Shown here in pieces: positions 52,412-60,784 of a DNA stretch of 64,000 nt (positions within the stretch are counted from its first letter, which is position 1; each line of letters starts with the position of its first letter). The notes below the pieces were generated by a model. That model was not told the origin of the DNA and did not search any database. It saw only the letters and a list, made by a program, of their open reading frames with translations. The stretch spans positions 248,001 to 312,000 of the forward strand of contig NZ_JAKIRP010000004.1 in assembly GCF_021646545.1 (NCBI RefSeq), written 5' to 3'. Both the position numbers and the translations under genes were made by a program. The stretch is from Chitinophaga filiformis (GTDB lineage Bacteria > Bacteroidota > Bacteroidia > Chitinophagales > Chitinophagaceae).

Positions 52412-53041
52412 ATGTCAACAACTACAGCCGATATCGCAACATCTCTTCAGCTCCCTGTAATGGAACGTTTCTACACCCTCCAGGGTGAAGGTAACTACCA
52501 GGGGCAGGCCGCGTATTTTATACGCCTGGGCGGATGTGACGTAGGCTGCCACTGGTGTGACGTAAAAGACAGCTGGGACGCTTCCCGCCACCCGCTGATC
52601 GCTATCAGCGAACTTGTACAGGACGCAGCTGTACATCCCGGCCGTATTGCCGTGATTACAGGTGGAGAACCCCTCATGCATAACCTGGATGCACTGACAG
52701 ACGCCCTGCACCAGGAAGGCTTCCGTACCCATATGGAAACTTCCGGCTCCTCTCCTTTAAGTGGACACTGGGACTGGATCACACTATCCCCAAAGAAATT
52801 CAAGGCGCCTCTCCCGGAGATCTGTGGCGTAGCCCATGAACTCAAAGTGGTGATATTCAACAAAACTGATTTTGCCTGGGCAGAAAAATATGCTGCACTG
52901 GCAGGCCCTCACTGCAAGCTCTACCTGCAGCCGGAATGGGACCGTGCAGCCCAGATCACTCCCCTGATCATCGACTACATCAAAGAAAATCCCAAATGGC
53001 AGCTCTCGCTGCAGGTGCATAAGTACATCAATGTACCTTAA
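52412..53041 (+). CDS. queE: 7-carboxy-7-deazaguanine synthase
   Basis: QueE is a radical-SAM enzyme making the deazaguanine core of queuosine from carboxytetrahydropterin. The 209-residue product has the cluster motif CxxxCxxC in GGCDVGCHWCD, preceded by FYTLQGEGNYQGQAAYFIRL, and a TGGEPLMH motif that binds SAM. Typical for the short Bacteroidota QueE. tgt at 38170-39300 uses the later product. The start may be Met1 or Met17 (MERFYTL), the latter close to the usual family start. Confidence 0.95.
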   Translation: MSTTTADIATSLQLPVMERFYTLQGEGNYQGQAAYFIRLGGCDVGCHWCDVKDSWDASRHPLIAISELVQDAAVHPGRIAVITGGEPLMHNLDALTDALHQEGFRTHMETSGSSPLSGHWDWITLSPKKFKAPLPEICGVAHELKVVIFNKTDFAWAEKYAALAGPHCKLYLQPEWDRAAQITPLIIDYIKENPKWQLSLQVHKYINVP

Positions 53042-53070
53042 AACCTTTACCCTACATCACTTTAACGCCT

Positions 53071-53078
53071 TACATTTG
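53071..53078 (+). promoter_or_regulatory. Putative -7 box of the PorE-like gene
   Basis: TACATTTG, 43 nt before the ATG at 53122. Confidence 0.45.
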
Positions 53079-53121
53079 TGCTTTTTTTCATATATTGGCG
53101 GCCTAGCCAATCTAAAAAGTT

Positions 53122-55017
53122 ATGAAGAGAGTCTTTCTATTGATGAGCAGTTGCTTCCTGTTATGTCTGGAACTGAGCGCCCAGGTCATAACCTATGAGA
53201 ACGCGAAGAAAAAAGCACAGAAAACTTTTGACGATGCTCAGATGGCAGTAAGGGAATACCGTATGACGGATGCTATTGACCTGCTGAAAGATGCTGTAAG
53301 ACAGGAACCCGGATTTACAGACGCCTACGGGCAGATGGTCATCACGTACGCGGAAATGAAACAATATAAGGAAGCCATCATCAATTACGAAACGCTGAAA
53401 AGGCTTGACAGTCCATCCACCAGACCCGCAATGCTGTCTTACGCGAAAGCACTGGCAGGTGAAGGACGCTTCAGCGAAGCACTGGCCAATGTTAATCTGT
53501 ACATTCAGACCAACAAAACCAGAAGCGCCAGAGCGGAAGCACTTCAGAAAGCTTACACATTCGCATCAAAAGCCGCGGCCAAACCGGTGCCTTTCAAACC
53601 ACGCAACATGGGCGACAGCATCAATACCAAGGATCCGGAATATTTCCCGTCCCTGACTATCGATGGCCATACCCTGGTTTTCACCCGTCGCGTGAACAGC
53701 AAGAATGAAGACTTTTACGTGTCTGAAAAGGACGATAGCCTCGGCTGGATGCCGGCCTATGGCTTCGGTTCGCCGGTAAACACTGCTAACAACGAAGGTG
53801 CACAGAATATCTCCCAGGATGGGAATATGCTGGTGTTCACCGGTTGCGACTTCCCCGGAGGAAGAGGTAGTTGCGATATCTATTACACTATCAGAACGGA
53901 AGAAGGCCTGTGGGTAGAACCGATGAACATGGGCTCTCCTATCAACACACGCGACTGGGACTCACAACCCAGCCTTTCGGCAGACAGGCAGACATTGTAC
54001 TTTGCCCGTGAGACTGCGGATGCAGGTTCAGAGATCTTCATGAGTAAATTACAGCCCAACGGTAAATGGGGCTTTCCGGAGCGACTGGATTCGAACATCA
54101 ACACCCCCGGACGCGAAACCACTCCTTTCATACATCCCGATAACCAGACCTTATATTTCGCATCCAACGGACATCCGGGTTTTGGTGATATGGATATCTT
54201 CTTCTCCCGCCGTCAGCCTGACGGTAGCTGGGGACCAGCAGTTAACCTCGGCTATCCGATCAACACTGTTGACGAAGACGCCAGCCTGATAGTTGCTGCA
54301 GATGGTAAAACTGCTTATTTCGCATCAGACAGATCTGACAGCCGCGGACAACTGGATATCTATAGCTTTGAGCTGTACCCGGAAGCACGTCCGCAGCGAA
54401 CACTCTTTGTGAGAGGTTATGTGTATGACGCCAAAACCAAACGTCGCCTTGTAGGTAATGTGGAACTCACGGACCTGGAAACAGGAAGGACAGCCGCTGT
54501 TGTACGCACGGATAAAATAGGCAATTACCTGATACCATTGCCAACAGGTAAAGACTATGCCTTTAACGTGAACCGTAAAGGTTACCTGTTCTATTCTGAT
54601 AATTTCTCTCTGAAGAATAAGACAGACGATTCCATGTTCGTCAGGGATATTCCTCTCGTGCCGCTGGATACAAGTGCCGTAATGGTGTTGTACAACATCT
54701 TCTTCGATACCAGACAATTCAACCTTAAACCCGGTTCTGAAATTGAGTTGAACAGGCTTGTAGGATTGATGCAGGAGAACTCAACTCTGATCGTAGAGAT
54801 CAGCGGACACACAGACAATATCGGTAACGACAAAGACAATATGATCCTGTCTGAACGCCGTGCGCAGGCGGTAGTGAAATACCTTGTGGATAAAGGCATT
54901 CCGGCTGAAAGATTGCAGGCGAAAGGTTACGGAGAAACGCTACCTGTAGCGGATAATAGTACTCCGGGCGGAAGGGCCGCAAACAGAAGAACGGAATTCA
55001 AGATATTGAAGCTGTAG
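53122..55017 (+). CDS. PorE-like OmpA-family protein (TPR, beta-propeller, CRD, OmpA)
   Basis: The 631-residue product has a signal peptide (to about 20), a TPR region (about 25-145), a PD40/WD40-like propeller (about 170-415) with repeated YFxSxGxxG and TLYFA patterns such as PSLTIDGHTLVFTRR and QTLYFASNGHPGFGDMDIF, a carboxypeptidase-regulatory-like sandwich (about 430-500, VRGYVYDAKTKRRLVGNVEL), and an OmpA-type peptidoglycan-binding domain (about 520-631, SGHTDNIGNDKDNMILSERR). This is the same four-domain order known for PorE of the T9SS in Porphyromonas, where it links the secretion machine to peptidoglycan. Paralogues of this architecture also occur without a proven T9SS role. Confidence 0.9.
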   Translation: MKRVFLLMSSCFLLCLELSAQVITYENAKKKAQKTFDDAQMAVREYRMTDAIDLLKDAVRQEPGFTDAYGQMVITYAEMKQYKEAIINYETLKRLDSPSTRPAMLSYAKALAGEGRFSEALANVNLYIQTNKTRSARAEALQKAYTFASKAAAKPVPFKPRNMGDSINTKDPEYFPSLTIDGHTLVFTRRVNSKNEDFYVSEKDDSLGWMPAYGFGSPVNTANNEGAQNISQDGNMLVFTGCDFPGGRGSCDIYYTIRTEEGLWVEPMNMGSPINTRDWDSQPSLSADRQTLYFARETADAGSEIFMSKLQPNGKWGFPERLDSNINTPGRETTPFIHPDNQTLYFASNGHPGFGDMDIFFSRRQPDGSWGPAVNLGYPINTVDEDASLIVAADGKTAYFASDRSDSRGQLDIYSFELYPEARPQRTLFVRGYVYDAKTKRRLVGNVELTDLETGRTAAVVRTDKIGNYLIPLPTGKDYAFNVNRKGYLFYSDNFSLKNKTDDSMFVRDIPLVPLDTSAVMVLYNIFFDTRQFNLKPGSEIELNRLVGLMQENSTLIVEISGHTDNIGNDKDNMILSERRAQAVVKYLVDKGIPAERLQAKGYGETLPVADNSTPGGRAANRRTEFKILKL

Positions 55018-55039
55018 TTGCAGGGCTATACGTAAAATA

Positions 55040-55087
55040 AAAACAGGAATAACGCTGTTCATTCAATGCGTTATTCCTGTTTTTTTT
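55040..55087 (+). terminator. Rho-independent terminator after the PorE-like gene
   Basis: A 16-bp perfect stem (AAAACAGGAATAACGC and its complement) with a 12-nt loop is followed by a T run; the A run upstream makes it usable in both directions, including for the convergent phosphatase gene. Confidence 0.9.
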
Positions 55088-55145
55088 GTGGATGATATGC
55101 GGCGGGCCGTGTATTTGTAGCCCGGGGGCACAATTAAACGTCACC

Positions 55146-55961
55146 TCATTTATAATCTTTCATCTGCGCTCTCAGCAACGAATCCATTTCCGCCGGCCGA
55201 CGCTTGTAATCATACTGAAACATTGCCGGCAGCCAATCTCCGTACATTGGATTGGGCAATACAATAAACCGCTTTCCAAAATCAGCTGCGGATTGTTGTG
55301 TAACCTGTTCACGCTTTTCGACAGGTTGTTTGTCGAAGATCGCTGCAAAATCGCTCAGGTTATCGCCCATCAGCAAGATGATGTGATGTGTCTGTGCTAC
55401 TTGCTGGCGGCGGCTTTCCTTGCCTGAAGTAGTTGTCTTCAGGAACAGATGTTCATTGTCAGCATCAGGGAAATGCCAGCGTTGCAGGTTCTCTAACGTT
55501 GACGCACGTTCTGCTTCCGAGCGGTTGGTAATGTAAAAAACACGTACACCTTTCGATGCCGCATATTGCAGAAAGGACAATGCACCAGGCACTGTATCTG
55601 CAGCGGCTTTTGCGGTCCATTCCATCCATGTTTTCTCTGCATAACCTTCACCTCTCAAAGCGGTATGCACTGTATAGGGACTGTTATCCAGCACAGTTTC
55701 ATCGATGTCTGTGACAATTGCTGGCGGTAGTGTGGATGACTGTGCGAGGCTTTCATCCAATCTTACTCTCGCAATGTTATAAGCCTGGAAACACAGGGCT
55801 TTGTATTCTGCTGCTTTCTGCTGCCAGAGGGCGGCCCAGGCCGGACCATAAGGTTGCAGAATAGTGGATGATGGCGCCTGTGAAACAGGCGGCTGCGTGG
55901 TCTTACAGGCACTCATTCCTGCAAGCAATGCACATGTGAGTAAAATATTTTTGTATTGCAT
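55146..55961 (-). CDS. Lipoprotein e(P4)-type acid phosphatase / 5'-nucleotidase (HAD class C)
   Basis: The 271-residue product has a lipoprotein signal peptide with cleavage before Cys19 (GMSAC). The HAD phosphatase motif I DxDxT is seen as VTDIDETVLDN, followed by the YITNRSEAERASTLENL motif II region and GDNLSDF with acidic motif III. The e(P4) family dephosphorylates nucleotides such as NMN at the outer membrane and helps uptake of nicotinamide ribosides or phosphate. The ATG at 55961 was preferred, giving a normal lipobox; a longer frame to 56015 would overlap the promoter region. Divergent from dprA. Confidence 0.93.
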   Translation of the reverse strand: MQYKNILLTCALLAGMSACKTTQPPVSQAPSSTILQPYGPAWAALWQQKAAEYKALCFQAYNIARVRLDESLAQSSTLPPAIVTDIDETVLDNSPYTVHTALRGEGYAEKTWMEWTAKAAADTVPGALSFLQYAASKGVRVFYITNRSEAERASTLENLQRWHFPDADNEHLFLKTTTSGKESRRQQVAQTHHIILLMGDNLSDFAAIFDKQPVEKREQVTQQSAADFGKRFIVLPNPMYGDWLPAMFQYDYKRRPAEMDSLLRAQMKDYK

Positions 55962-56002
55962 GGGAGTAAACAGAAGAAGTTTTAACTTAGATATGTTAAC
56001 CG

Positions 56003-56010
56003 CAAAAATA
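56003..56010 (-). promoter_or_regulatory. Putative -7 box of the acid phosphatase gene
   Basis: TATTTTTG on the minus strand, 41 nt before the ATG, within the 56-bp space shared with dprA. Confidence 0.5.
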
Positions 56011-56017
56011 CGCAATT

Positions 56018-57127
56018 ATGCAGGAGGAATTACGCCACCAGATTGCTCTTACACAAATTCCACAAATAGGAGATGTTGTCGCCAAAAAGTTACTTGCACA
56101 TTTCCGTTCAGCCAGTGCAGTTTTTGAAGCCAGTAAATATGAACTGGAGCACATTCCCGATATCGGCGCTGTAAGGGCCGCTGCCATCCTGGAATTTTGC
56201 GATTACGACCAGGTAGACCGGGAGATGGAATACATCGCGCAAAACGATATACAGCCTGTCTTTTATACCAGCGCTCAGTATCCACAACGGCTGAAGCATT
56301 GTGCAGACAGTCCTGTGATGTTGTATTATAAGGGCAATGCAGATCTCAATGCCGGCAGGATAGTCAGTATTGTAGGCACACGTGCACCAGGCGATTATGG
56401 CAAAGCAATATGTGCGAAGCTGGTGGAAGACCTGGCTGCACATAACGTCATAGTGGTGAGTGGCATGGCCTACGGCATAGACATTATAGCCCATAGACAG
56501 GCGCTGCTACATGGTATTCCCACCGTTGGCGTACTGGCACATGGATTGGACCGCATCTATCCGCCACAGCATAAAGGCACTGCTACGGCAATGCTCGGAA
56601 ACGGCGGACTGCTCACTGAATTCCTCAGTAATACCCAGCCCGACAAACAGCATTTCCCAATGCGCAACCGTATCGTGGCCGGTATTGCCGACGCTACTAT
56701 CGTAGTGGAAAGCGGTCTGAAAGGAGGCTCTCTCATCACTGCAGATATAGCCAACAGCTACAACAAAGATGTCTTTGCTGTTCCCGGCCGCATCGGTGAT
56801 CCACATGCCGCCGGCTGTAACGAATTGATCAGAACGAACCGGGCCATGCTGATCACCAGTGCAGCTGATCTGTTGCAGGCGATGGGATGGGACCAGCATC
56901 AGGCGCCTAAAGTGCAACCAGATCCTCAGCTGGGATTGTTTGTAACGCTGGACGAAGAAGAGCGACATATCCTGACGCTTTTCACCGGAAATGATGAGAA
57001 ACACATCGACCAGCTCCGCCGGGAAAGTTATTTACCTGGTAGCCAGGTTGCCTCTCTGGTGTTGAAACTGGAGATGCAGCATGTATTGAAAGGGTTGCCG
57101 GGGCAGAAATATCAGGTGATAAATTAG
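56018..57127 (+). CDS. dprA: DNA-processing protein DprA
   Basis: DprA loads RecA on incoming single-stranded DNA during transformation. The 369-residue product has an N-terminal helix-hairpin-helix/SAM-like region (about 1-65), the Rossmann core with IVGTRAPGDYGKAICAKL and VVSGMAYGIDIIAH, the SNTQPDKQHFPMRNRIVAG and VESGLKGGSLITA motifs, and a C-terminal winged-helix segment (about 310-369). Length and order are standard. It does not prove natural competence, since dprA is widespread. The gene is divergent from the phosphatase and ends next to a repeat-rich intergenic region. Confidence 0.97.
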   Translation: MQEELRHQIALTQIPQIGDVVAKKLLAHFRSASAVFEASKYELEHIPDIGAVRAAAILEFCDYDQVDREMEYIAQNDIQPVFYTSAQYPQRLKHCADSPVMLYYKGNADLNAGRIVSIVGTRAPGDYGKAICAKLVEDLAAHNVIVVSGMAYGIDIIAHRQALLHGIPTVGVLAHGLDRIYPPQHKGTATAMLGNGGLLTEFLSNTQPDKQHFPMRNRIVAGIADATIVVESGLKGGSLITADIANSYNKDVFAVPGRIGDPHAAGCNELIRTNRAMLITSAADLLQAMGWDQHQAPKVQPDPQLGLFVTLDEEERHILTLFTGNDEKHIDQLRRESYLPGSQVASLVLKLEMQHVLKGLPGQKYQVIN

Positions 57128-57147
57128 GGGGAGATGTGTATGGTCGG

Positions 57148-57302
57148 ACGCCTGTATTTCGGGTTGCGCCTGTTCCTCCCCCGGGGGCGTTTGGATGACG
57201 CCGCATTTCCGGGTTACGCTTGTTCCTCCCCCGGGTTGAAACCCGGCGCTACAAACACAGCACTCCTAAAGGAGTGCTATTTCATGACGGACGCCTGTGT
57301 TC
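57148..57302. repeat. REP-like intergenic repeat cluster after dprA
   Basis: Two 39-bp direct repeats with about 82% identity (57148-57186 and 57197-57235; ending CTGTTCCTCCCCCGGG-like) are followed by the inverted repeat CCGGGTT-GA-AACCCGG (57231-57246) and the perfect hairpin GCACTCCT-AA-AGGAGTGC (57260-57277). A partial third unit starts near 57290. Combined with the text GAAACCCGGCGCTACAAAC, a form seen in many repeated intergenic palindromes, this looks like a REP-type element. No gene is supported in 57128-57470. Confidence 0.6.
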
Positions 57303-57470
57303 CCGGTTGCTGGCATTTCCAGGAGCTGCGTTTGTTCTTGCCCTGTTTCTGTTGCTCGTTCTCTCCGTCTTCTCTGCTTATTCTCTCCTTGGTCTCTCCT
57401 TGTTTCTCTCAAGGTAGTTTTTGATATTACAGGGTAGCAATTGTTGGGGGAAGTGATTTCTGACGGCATT

Positions 57471-57576
57471 TATCGGTTAATCAACCGATTCTCTCAAGAT
57501 TATCGGCTATTGGACCGATATTCTGAATTATCGGCTAATCAACCGATATTTTAAAATATCGTCTAAATAACCGATA
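57471..57576. promoter_or_regulatory. Array of four palindromic operator-like repeats before the SatD gene
   Basis: Four 20-bp imperfect palindromes of consensus TATCGGCTAATCAACCGATA lie at 57471-57490, 57501-57520, 57529-57548 and 57557-57576. The first-to-first distances are 30, 28 and 28 bp, and the last copy ends 8 bp before the ATG at 57585. Arms match ATCGGYT / AACCGAT with a 4-nt centre; copy 1 has GGTT and copy 4 TCTAAATAACC, so the arms vary slightly. The spacers are AT-rich and different from one another. They look like a set of binding sites for a dimeric regulator; no -7 box of the usual form was recognised. Confidence 0.75.
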
Positions 57577-57584
57577 TTCATAGT

Positions 57585-58214
57585 ATGACGAGCATTATTA
57601 CAGGCGACATTATCAACTCACGGGGTCAAAACGACCCGGGTATCTGGCTGCATCCTCTAAAAGAACTGCTGGGAGAATGGGGGAAATCCCCAAAAACCTG
57701 GGAGATATTCAGAGGAGATAGCTTCCAGCTGGAGGTCAGCAAACCGTGGAAGGCATTGCTGGCAGCTATCCGTATAAAAGCCTGCATTAAGTCAATAGAA
57801 AAGCTGGATGTCAGGATAGGCATCGGTATTGGCGAAAAAAATTATAGTGCGCCCCATATTACCGAATCAAACGGACCGGTTTTTGTTTATTCGGGAGAAA
57901 CGTTTGAAGAATTAAAGAAGCAAAAACAGCGTTTAAGTATTAAAACTCCCTGGCCGGAACTGGATACGCAGCTGAACCTGATGTTCCGGCTGGCAGCTGT
58001 TGCGCTGGACAAATGGACGCCGGCAACAGCACAACTTGTGGCCATATCTATTGCGAACCGTGAACTTTCACAGAAAGAACTGGGGGATCAGATCGGACGT
58101 ACACAATCTACTATCAGTGAGGGGCAAAAAAGGGCCCATTATGAGGAAGTGATGGCATTAGAGCACTACTACCGAAAATGTATTAAAGAATGTATTTCAA
58201 AAACACATACATGA
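57585..58214 (+). CDS. SatD-family protein with C-terminal HTH
   Basis: The 209-residue product resembles the SatD family named after the Streptococcus secretion and acid tolerance gene. Its N-terminal half has ITGDIINSRG (Asp8), WEIFRGDSFQ (Gly44-Asp45) and DVRIGIGIGE (from Asp76), an order that recalls class III nucleotidyl cyclases, though similarity is weak and no cyclase activity is claimed. Residues about 160-190 (ELSQKELGDQIGRTQSTISE) form a convincing helix-turn-helix. The upstream palindrome array and the overlap-like spacing to a DUF3307 gene (stop and next ATG separated by 1 nt) indicate a two-gene operon, probably autoregulated. Confidence 0.8.
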   Translation: MTSIITGDIINSRGQNDPGIWLHPLKELLGEWGKSPKTWEIFRGDSFQLEVSKPWKALLAAIRIKACIKSIEKLDVRIGIGIGEKNYSAPHITESNGPVFVYSGETFEELKKQKQRLSIKTPWPELDTQLNLMFRLAAVALDKWTPATAQLVAISIANRELSQKELGDQIGRTQSTISEGQKRAHYEEVMALEHYYRKCIKECISKTHT

Positions 58215-58215
58215 T

Positions 58216-58944
58216 ATGATACTCTTTCTGCAACTATTTTTAGCACATATCCTGGGTGATTTCTTTCTGCAGAACAACAAATGGGTTACCAACAAAGAAT
58301 CGCTGAAATGGCGTTCGCCATACCTTTATATACACGCGCTCATTCATTTCTGGCTCATATTACTGGTGACATGGAATTTTGATAACTGGAAGATCGCTTT
58401 CGTGATCATGCTCACCCACCTGCTCATAGATGGCGTAAAACTGGAATATCAACAGCCTGCATATCAGCGGGCATGGTTTTTCGGAGATCAGCTGGCACAC
58501 CTCATAGTAATAGGTTTCGTCTGGGCATTTCACGAAAAAATAACCTGGCAGTATACAGACATCATCACTGTTAAAGGCCTTATTATATGTATTGCTATCC
58601 TGTTTGTGCTGAAACCCGCATCTATTATTACAAAAAACACAATATCCCGCTGGACGCCCAACGGCAATCCGAGTCAGCATATATCAGCAATAGAATCATT
58701 GAAGGACGCCGGTGAATGGATCGGATTCCTGGAACGCCTGATGATATTGACTTTTATATTGATGGGCAAATGGGAAGGTGTAGGTTTCCTGCTGGCCGCT
58801 AAATCCGTCTTCAGATTCGGAGATCTGAAAGAACCGAAAGAGACCAAACTGACTGAATATGTGGTGATAGGCACATTCCTGAGCTTCTTTATTGCGATCA
58901 TGACAGGGCTGCTGAGCAGCCATTTACTAACAGTGTTAAAGTAA
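58216..58944 (+). CDS. DUF3307 domain-containing membrane protein
   Basis: The 242-residue product has six to seven hydrophobic segments. The N-terminal part contains conserved His and Asp (LAHILGDFFLQ, YIHALIHFWLI, LTHLLIDGVK), typical of DUF3307, a membrane family of unknown function resembling metal-dependent hydrolase-like helical proteins. A second half (about 140-242) ends with two hydrophobic helices. It is directly downstream of the SatD gene and translationally coupled to it (TGATATG). SatD and DUF3307 genes are found together in several phyla, which supports a common function. Confidence 0.85.
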   Translation: MILFLQLFLAHILGDFFLQNNKWVTNKESLKWRSPYLYIHALIHFWLILLVTWNFDNWKIAFVIMLTHLLIDGVKLEYQQPAYQRAWFFGDQLAHLIVIGFVWAFHEKITWQYTDIITVKGLIICIAILFVLKPASIITKNTISRWTPNGNPSQHISAIESLKDAGEWIGFLERLMILTFILMGKWEGVGFLLAAKSVFRFGDLKEPKETKLTEYVVIGTFLSFFIAIMTGLLSSHLLTVLK

Positions 58945-58994
58945 ACTTCACATCAGCCGTTTCATCAACATTTTTCTATTTGCCTAAATAGGCG

Positions 58995-59002
58995 TACATT
59001 TG
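58995..59002 (+). promoter_or_regulatory. Putative -7 box of guaB
   Basis: TACATTTG, 36 nt before the guaB ATG; a -33 TTTG at normal spacing is absent. Confidence 0.5.
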
Positions 59003-59038
59003 CGTGCAATTATTTAATAACTGACAAATAGTTGCAAC

Positions 59039-60511
59039 ATGCCTGCCGGAAAATCAAAACCGAAATTTGTAGAGGACGGACTTACTTTTGACGACGTACT
59101 TCTGGTTCCCGCCTACTCTGAGGTACTACCCAGAGACGTAAACATCTCAACGCAACTTACCAAAAACATACGCCTTAACATACCAATGGTGTCTGCTGCC
59201 ATGGATACTGTTACTGAAGCTAACCTGGCCATTTCACTGGCTCGTCAGGGAGGCATTGGTATTCTGCATAAAAATATGAGCATTGAAAAACAGGCAGAAC
59301 TGGTTAGAAAAGTAAAGCGCAGTGAAAACGGCCTGATACTCGACCCGGTTACCCTGCATGCCAATGCTACTATCGGAGAAGCACTCCGCCTGATGAAAGA
59401 AAACAGCATCGGTGGTATTCCAATCGTAGATGATGCCAGTAAACTGGTAGGTATCCTTACCAATCGTGACCTGCGTTTCGAAAGAAACCACAAACGCCTG
59501 GTAAGTGAAGTAATGACCTCTCAGAACCTGATCACTGCACCTGAAGGAACTGATCTGAAAAAAGCAGAAAAGATCCTCCAGCAGAATAAGATAGAGAAAC
59601 TGCCTGTAGTTGCTAAAAATGGTAAACTGGTAGGCCTCATCACTTACAGAGACATCCTGCAGGTATCCAGCTATCCAAACGCTGTAAAAGACGCTTATGG
59701 CCGTCTGCTGGTAGGTGCTGCTCTTGGTATCACTCCTGATGTACTGGATAGAGCACAGGCACTGATCAATGTAGGTGTGGATGTAGTTTGTCTTGATAGT
59801 TCACACGGTCACTCCATCGCTGTTATAAACAGTCTCAAGAAACTCAAGAAAGCATTCCCTAAACTCGAAGTGATAGCTGGTAACGTAGCTACCGGCGAAG
59901 GTGCACTGGCACTGGCTAATGCAGGTGCTGACGCTGTAAAAGTTGGTGTAGGACCTGGTTCTATCTGTACTACCCGTGTAGTAACAGGCGCTGGTTTCCC
60001 TCAGCTCTCTGCTGTCATGCTGGCCGCCGAAGCACTGAAGAAAACAGGTGTACCGGTGATCGCTGACGGTGGTATCCGTTACACAGGCGACATGGTAAAA
60101 GCACTGGCTGCAGGTGCATCCAGCATCATGGCCGGTTCCATCTTTGCAGGTGTGGAAGAAAGCCCCGGAGAAACAATCATCTACGAAGGCCGTAAATTCA
60201 AATCCTACCGTGGAATGGGTTCACTGGAAGCAATGGTAGAAGGTAGCAAGGACCGCTATTTCCAGGAAGAAGATGATATCAAAAAGCTGGTACCGGAAGG
60301 TATCGTAGGTCGCGTACCTTACAAGGGTATGCTGTCTGAAGTGATCCAGCAATTCGTTGGTGGTCTGCGTGCAGGTATGGGCCTCACCGGTTCCAAAGAT
60401 GTAAAGGCACTGCAAGCAGCTCAGTTCATCAAGATATCTCCTGCTACTGTGAAGGAAAATCACCCGCACGACGTAGTGATCACAAAAGAAGCACCGAACT
60501 ACAGCAGATAA
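59039..60511 (+). CDS. guaB: Inosine-5'-monophosphate dehydrogenase
   Basis: GuaB oxidises IMP to XMP, the committed step to guanine nucleotides. The 490-residue product is a TIM barrel with the [19 protein letters not shown] start and two CBS domains (about 95-205). The catalytic loop GSICTTR carries Cys310, and the flap has the [12 protein letters not shown] and KDRYFQEE segments that form the Arg-Tyr active-site pair. Length and motifs are standard. It is monocistronic, with a strong terminator. hpt and purS in the window feed IMP into the same pool. Confidence 0.98.
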   Translation: MPAGKSKPKFVEDGLTFDDVLLVPAYSEVLPRDVNISTQLTKNIRLNIPMVSAAMDTVTEANLAISLARQGGIGILHKNMSIEKQAELVRKVKRSENGLILDPVTLHANATIGEALRLMKENSIGGIPIVDDASKLVGILTNRDLRFERNHKRLVSEVMTSQNLITAPEGTDLKKAEKILQQNKIEKLPVVAKNGKLVGLITYRDILQVSSYPNAVKDAYGRLLVGAALGITPDVLDRAQALINVGVDVVCLDSSHGHSIAVINSLKKLKKAFPKLEVIAGNVATGEGALALANAGADAVKVGVGPGSICTTRVVTGAGFPQLSAVMLAAEALKKTGVPVIADGGIRYTGDMVKALAAGASSIMAGSIFAGVEESPGETIIYEGRKFKSYRGMGSLEAMVEGSKDRYFQEEDDIKKLVPEGIVGRVPYKGMLSEVIQQFVGGLRAGMGLTGSKDVKALQAAQFIKISPATVKENHPHDVVITKEAPNYSR

Positions 60512-60617
60512 TCTCTGCTACGGTCTGCTAAACAAAACTGACCGAAGTAGCTGATGATACACAACATACAGTTGAACAATAACTGATGCCTGATCATCAC
60601 TGCTCAACATAATTAAT

Positions 60618-60652
60618 AAAAGCCTCCTGCATAGAGCCAGGAGGCTTTTTTA
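60618..60652 (+). terminator. Rho-independent terminator after guaB
   Basis: AAAAGCCTCCTG and its exact complement form a 12-bp stem with an 8-nt loop, followed by T-rich sequence, about 106 bp after the stop. Confidence 0.85.
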
Positions 60653-60784
60653 TTATTATTTAATAATTTATTTCCTATACTACTTTTATATTCGCTCTTT
60701 CTCGTCCGGTAAGCCGGGCGAACAGAGAAATCATATTACGGTTATCTGCATGCCGTAGATAACCGTTTACAAAATCAATTGACT

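Noticed and set aside
57134..57424. Plus-strand frames after dprA
   Set aside because: They overlap the REP-like repeats, encode repeated Leu/Phe/Ser strings and lack start signals.
57471..57576. A short CRISPR array
   Set aside because: Repeats are palindromic and 20 bp with only 8-10 bp between them; there are no unique 30-bp spacers and no cas genes.
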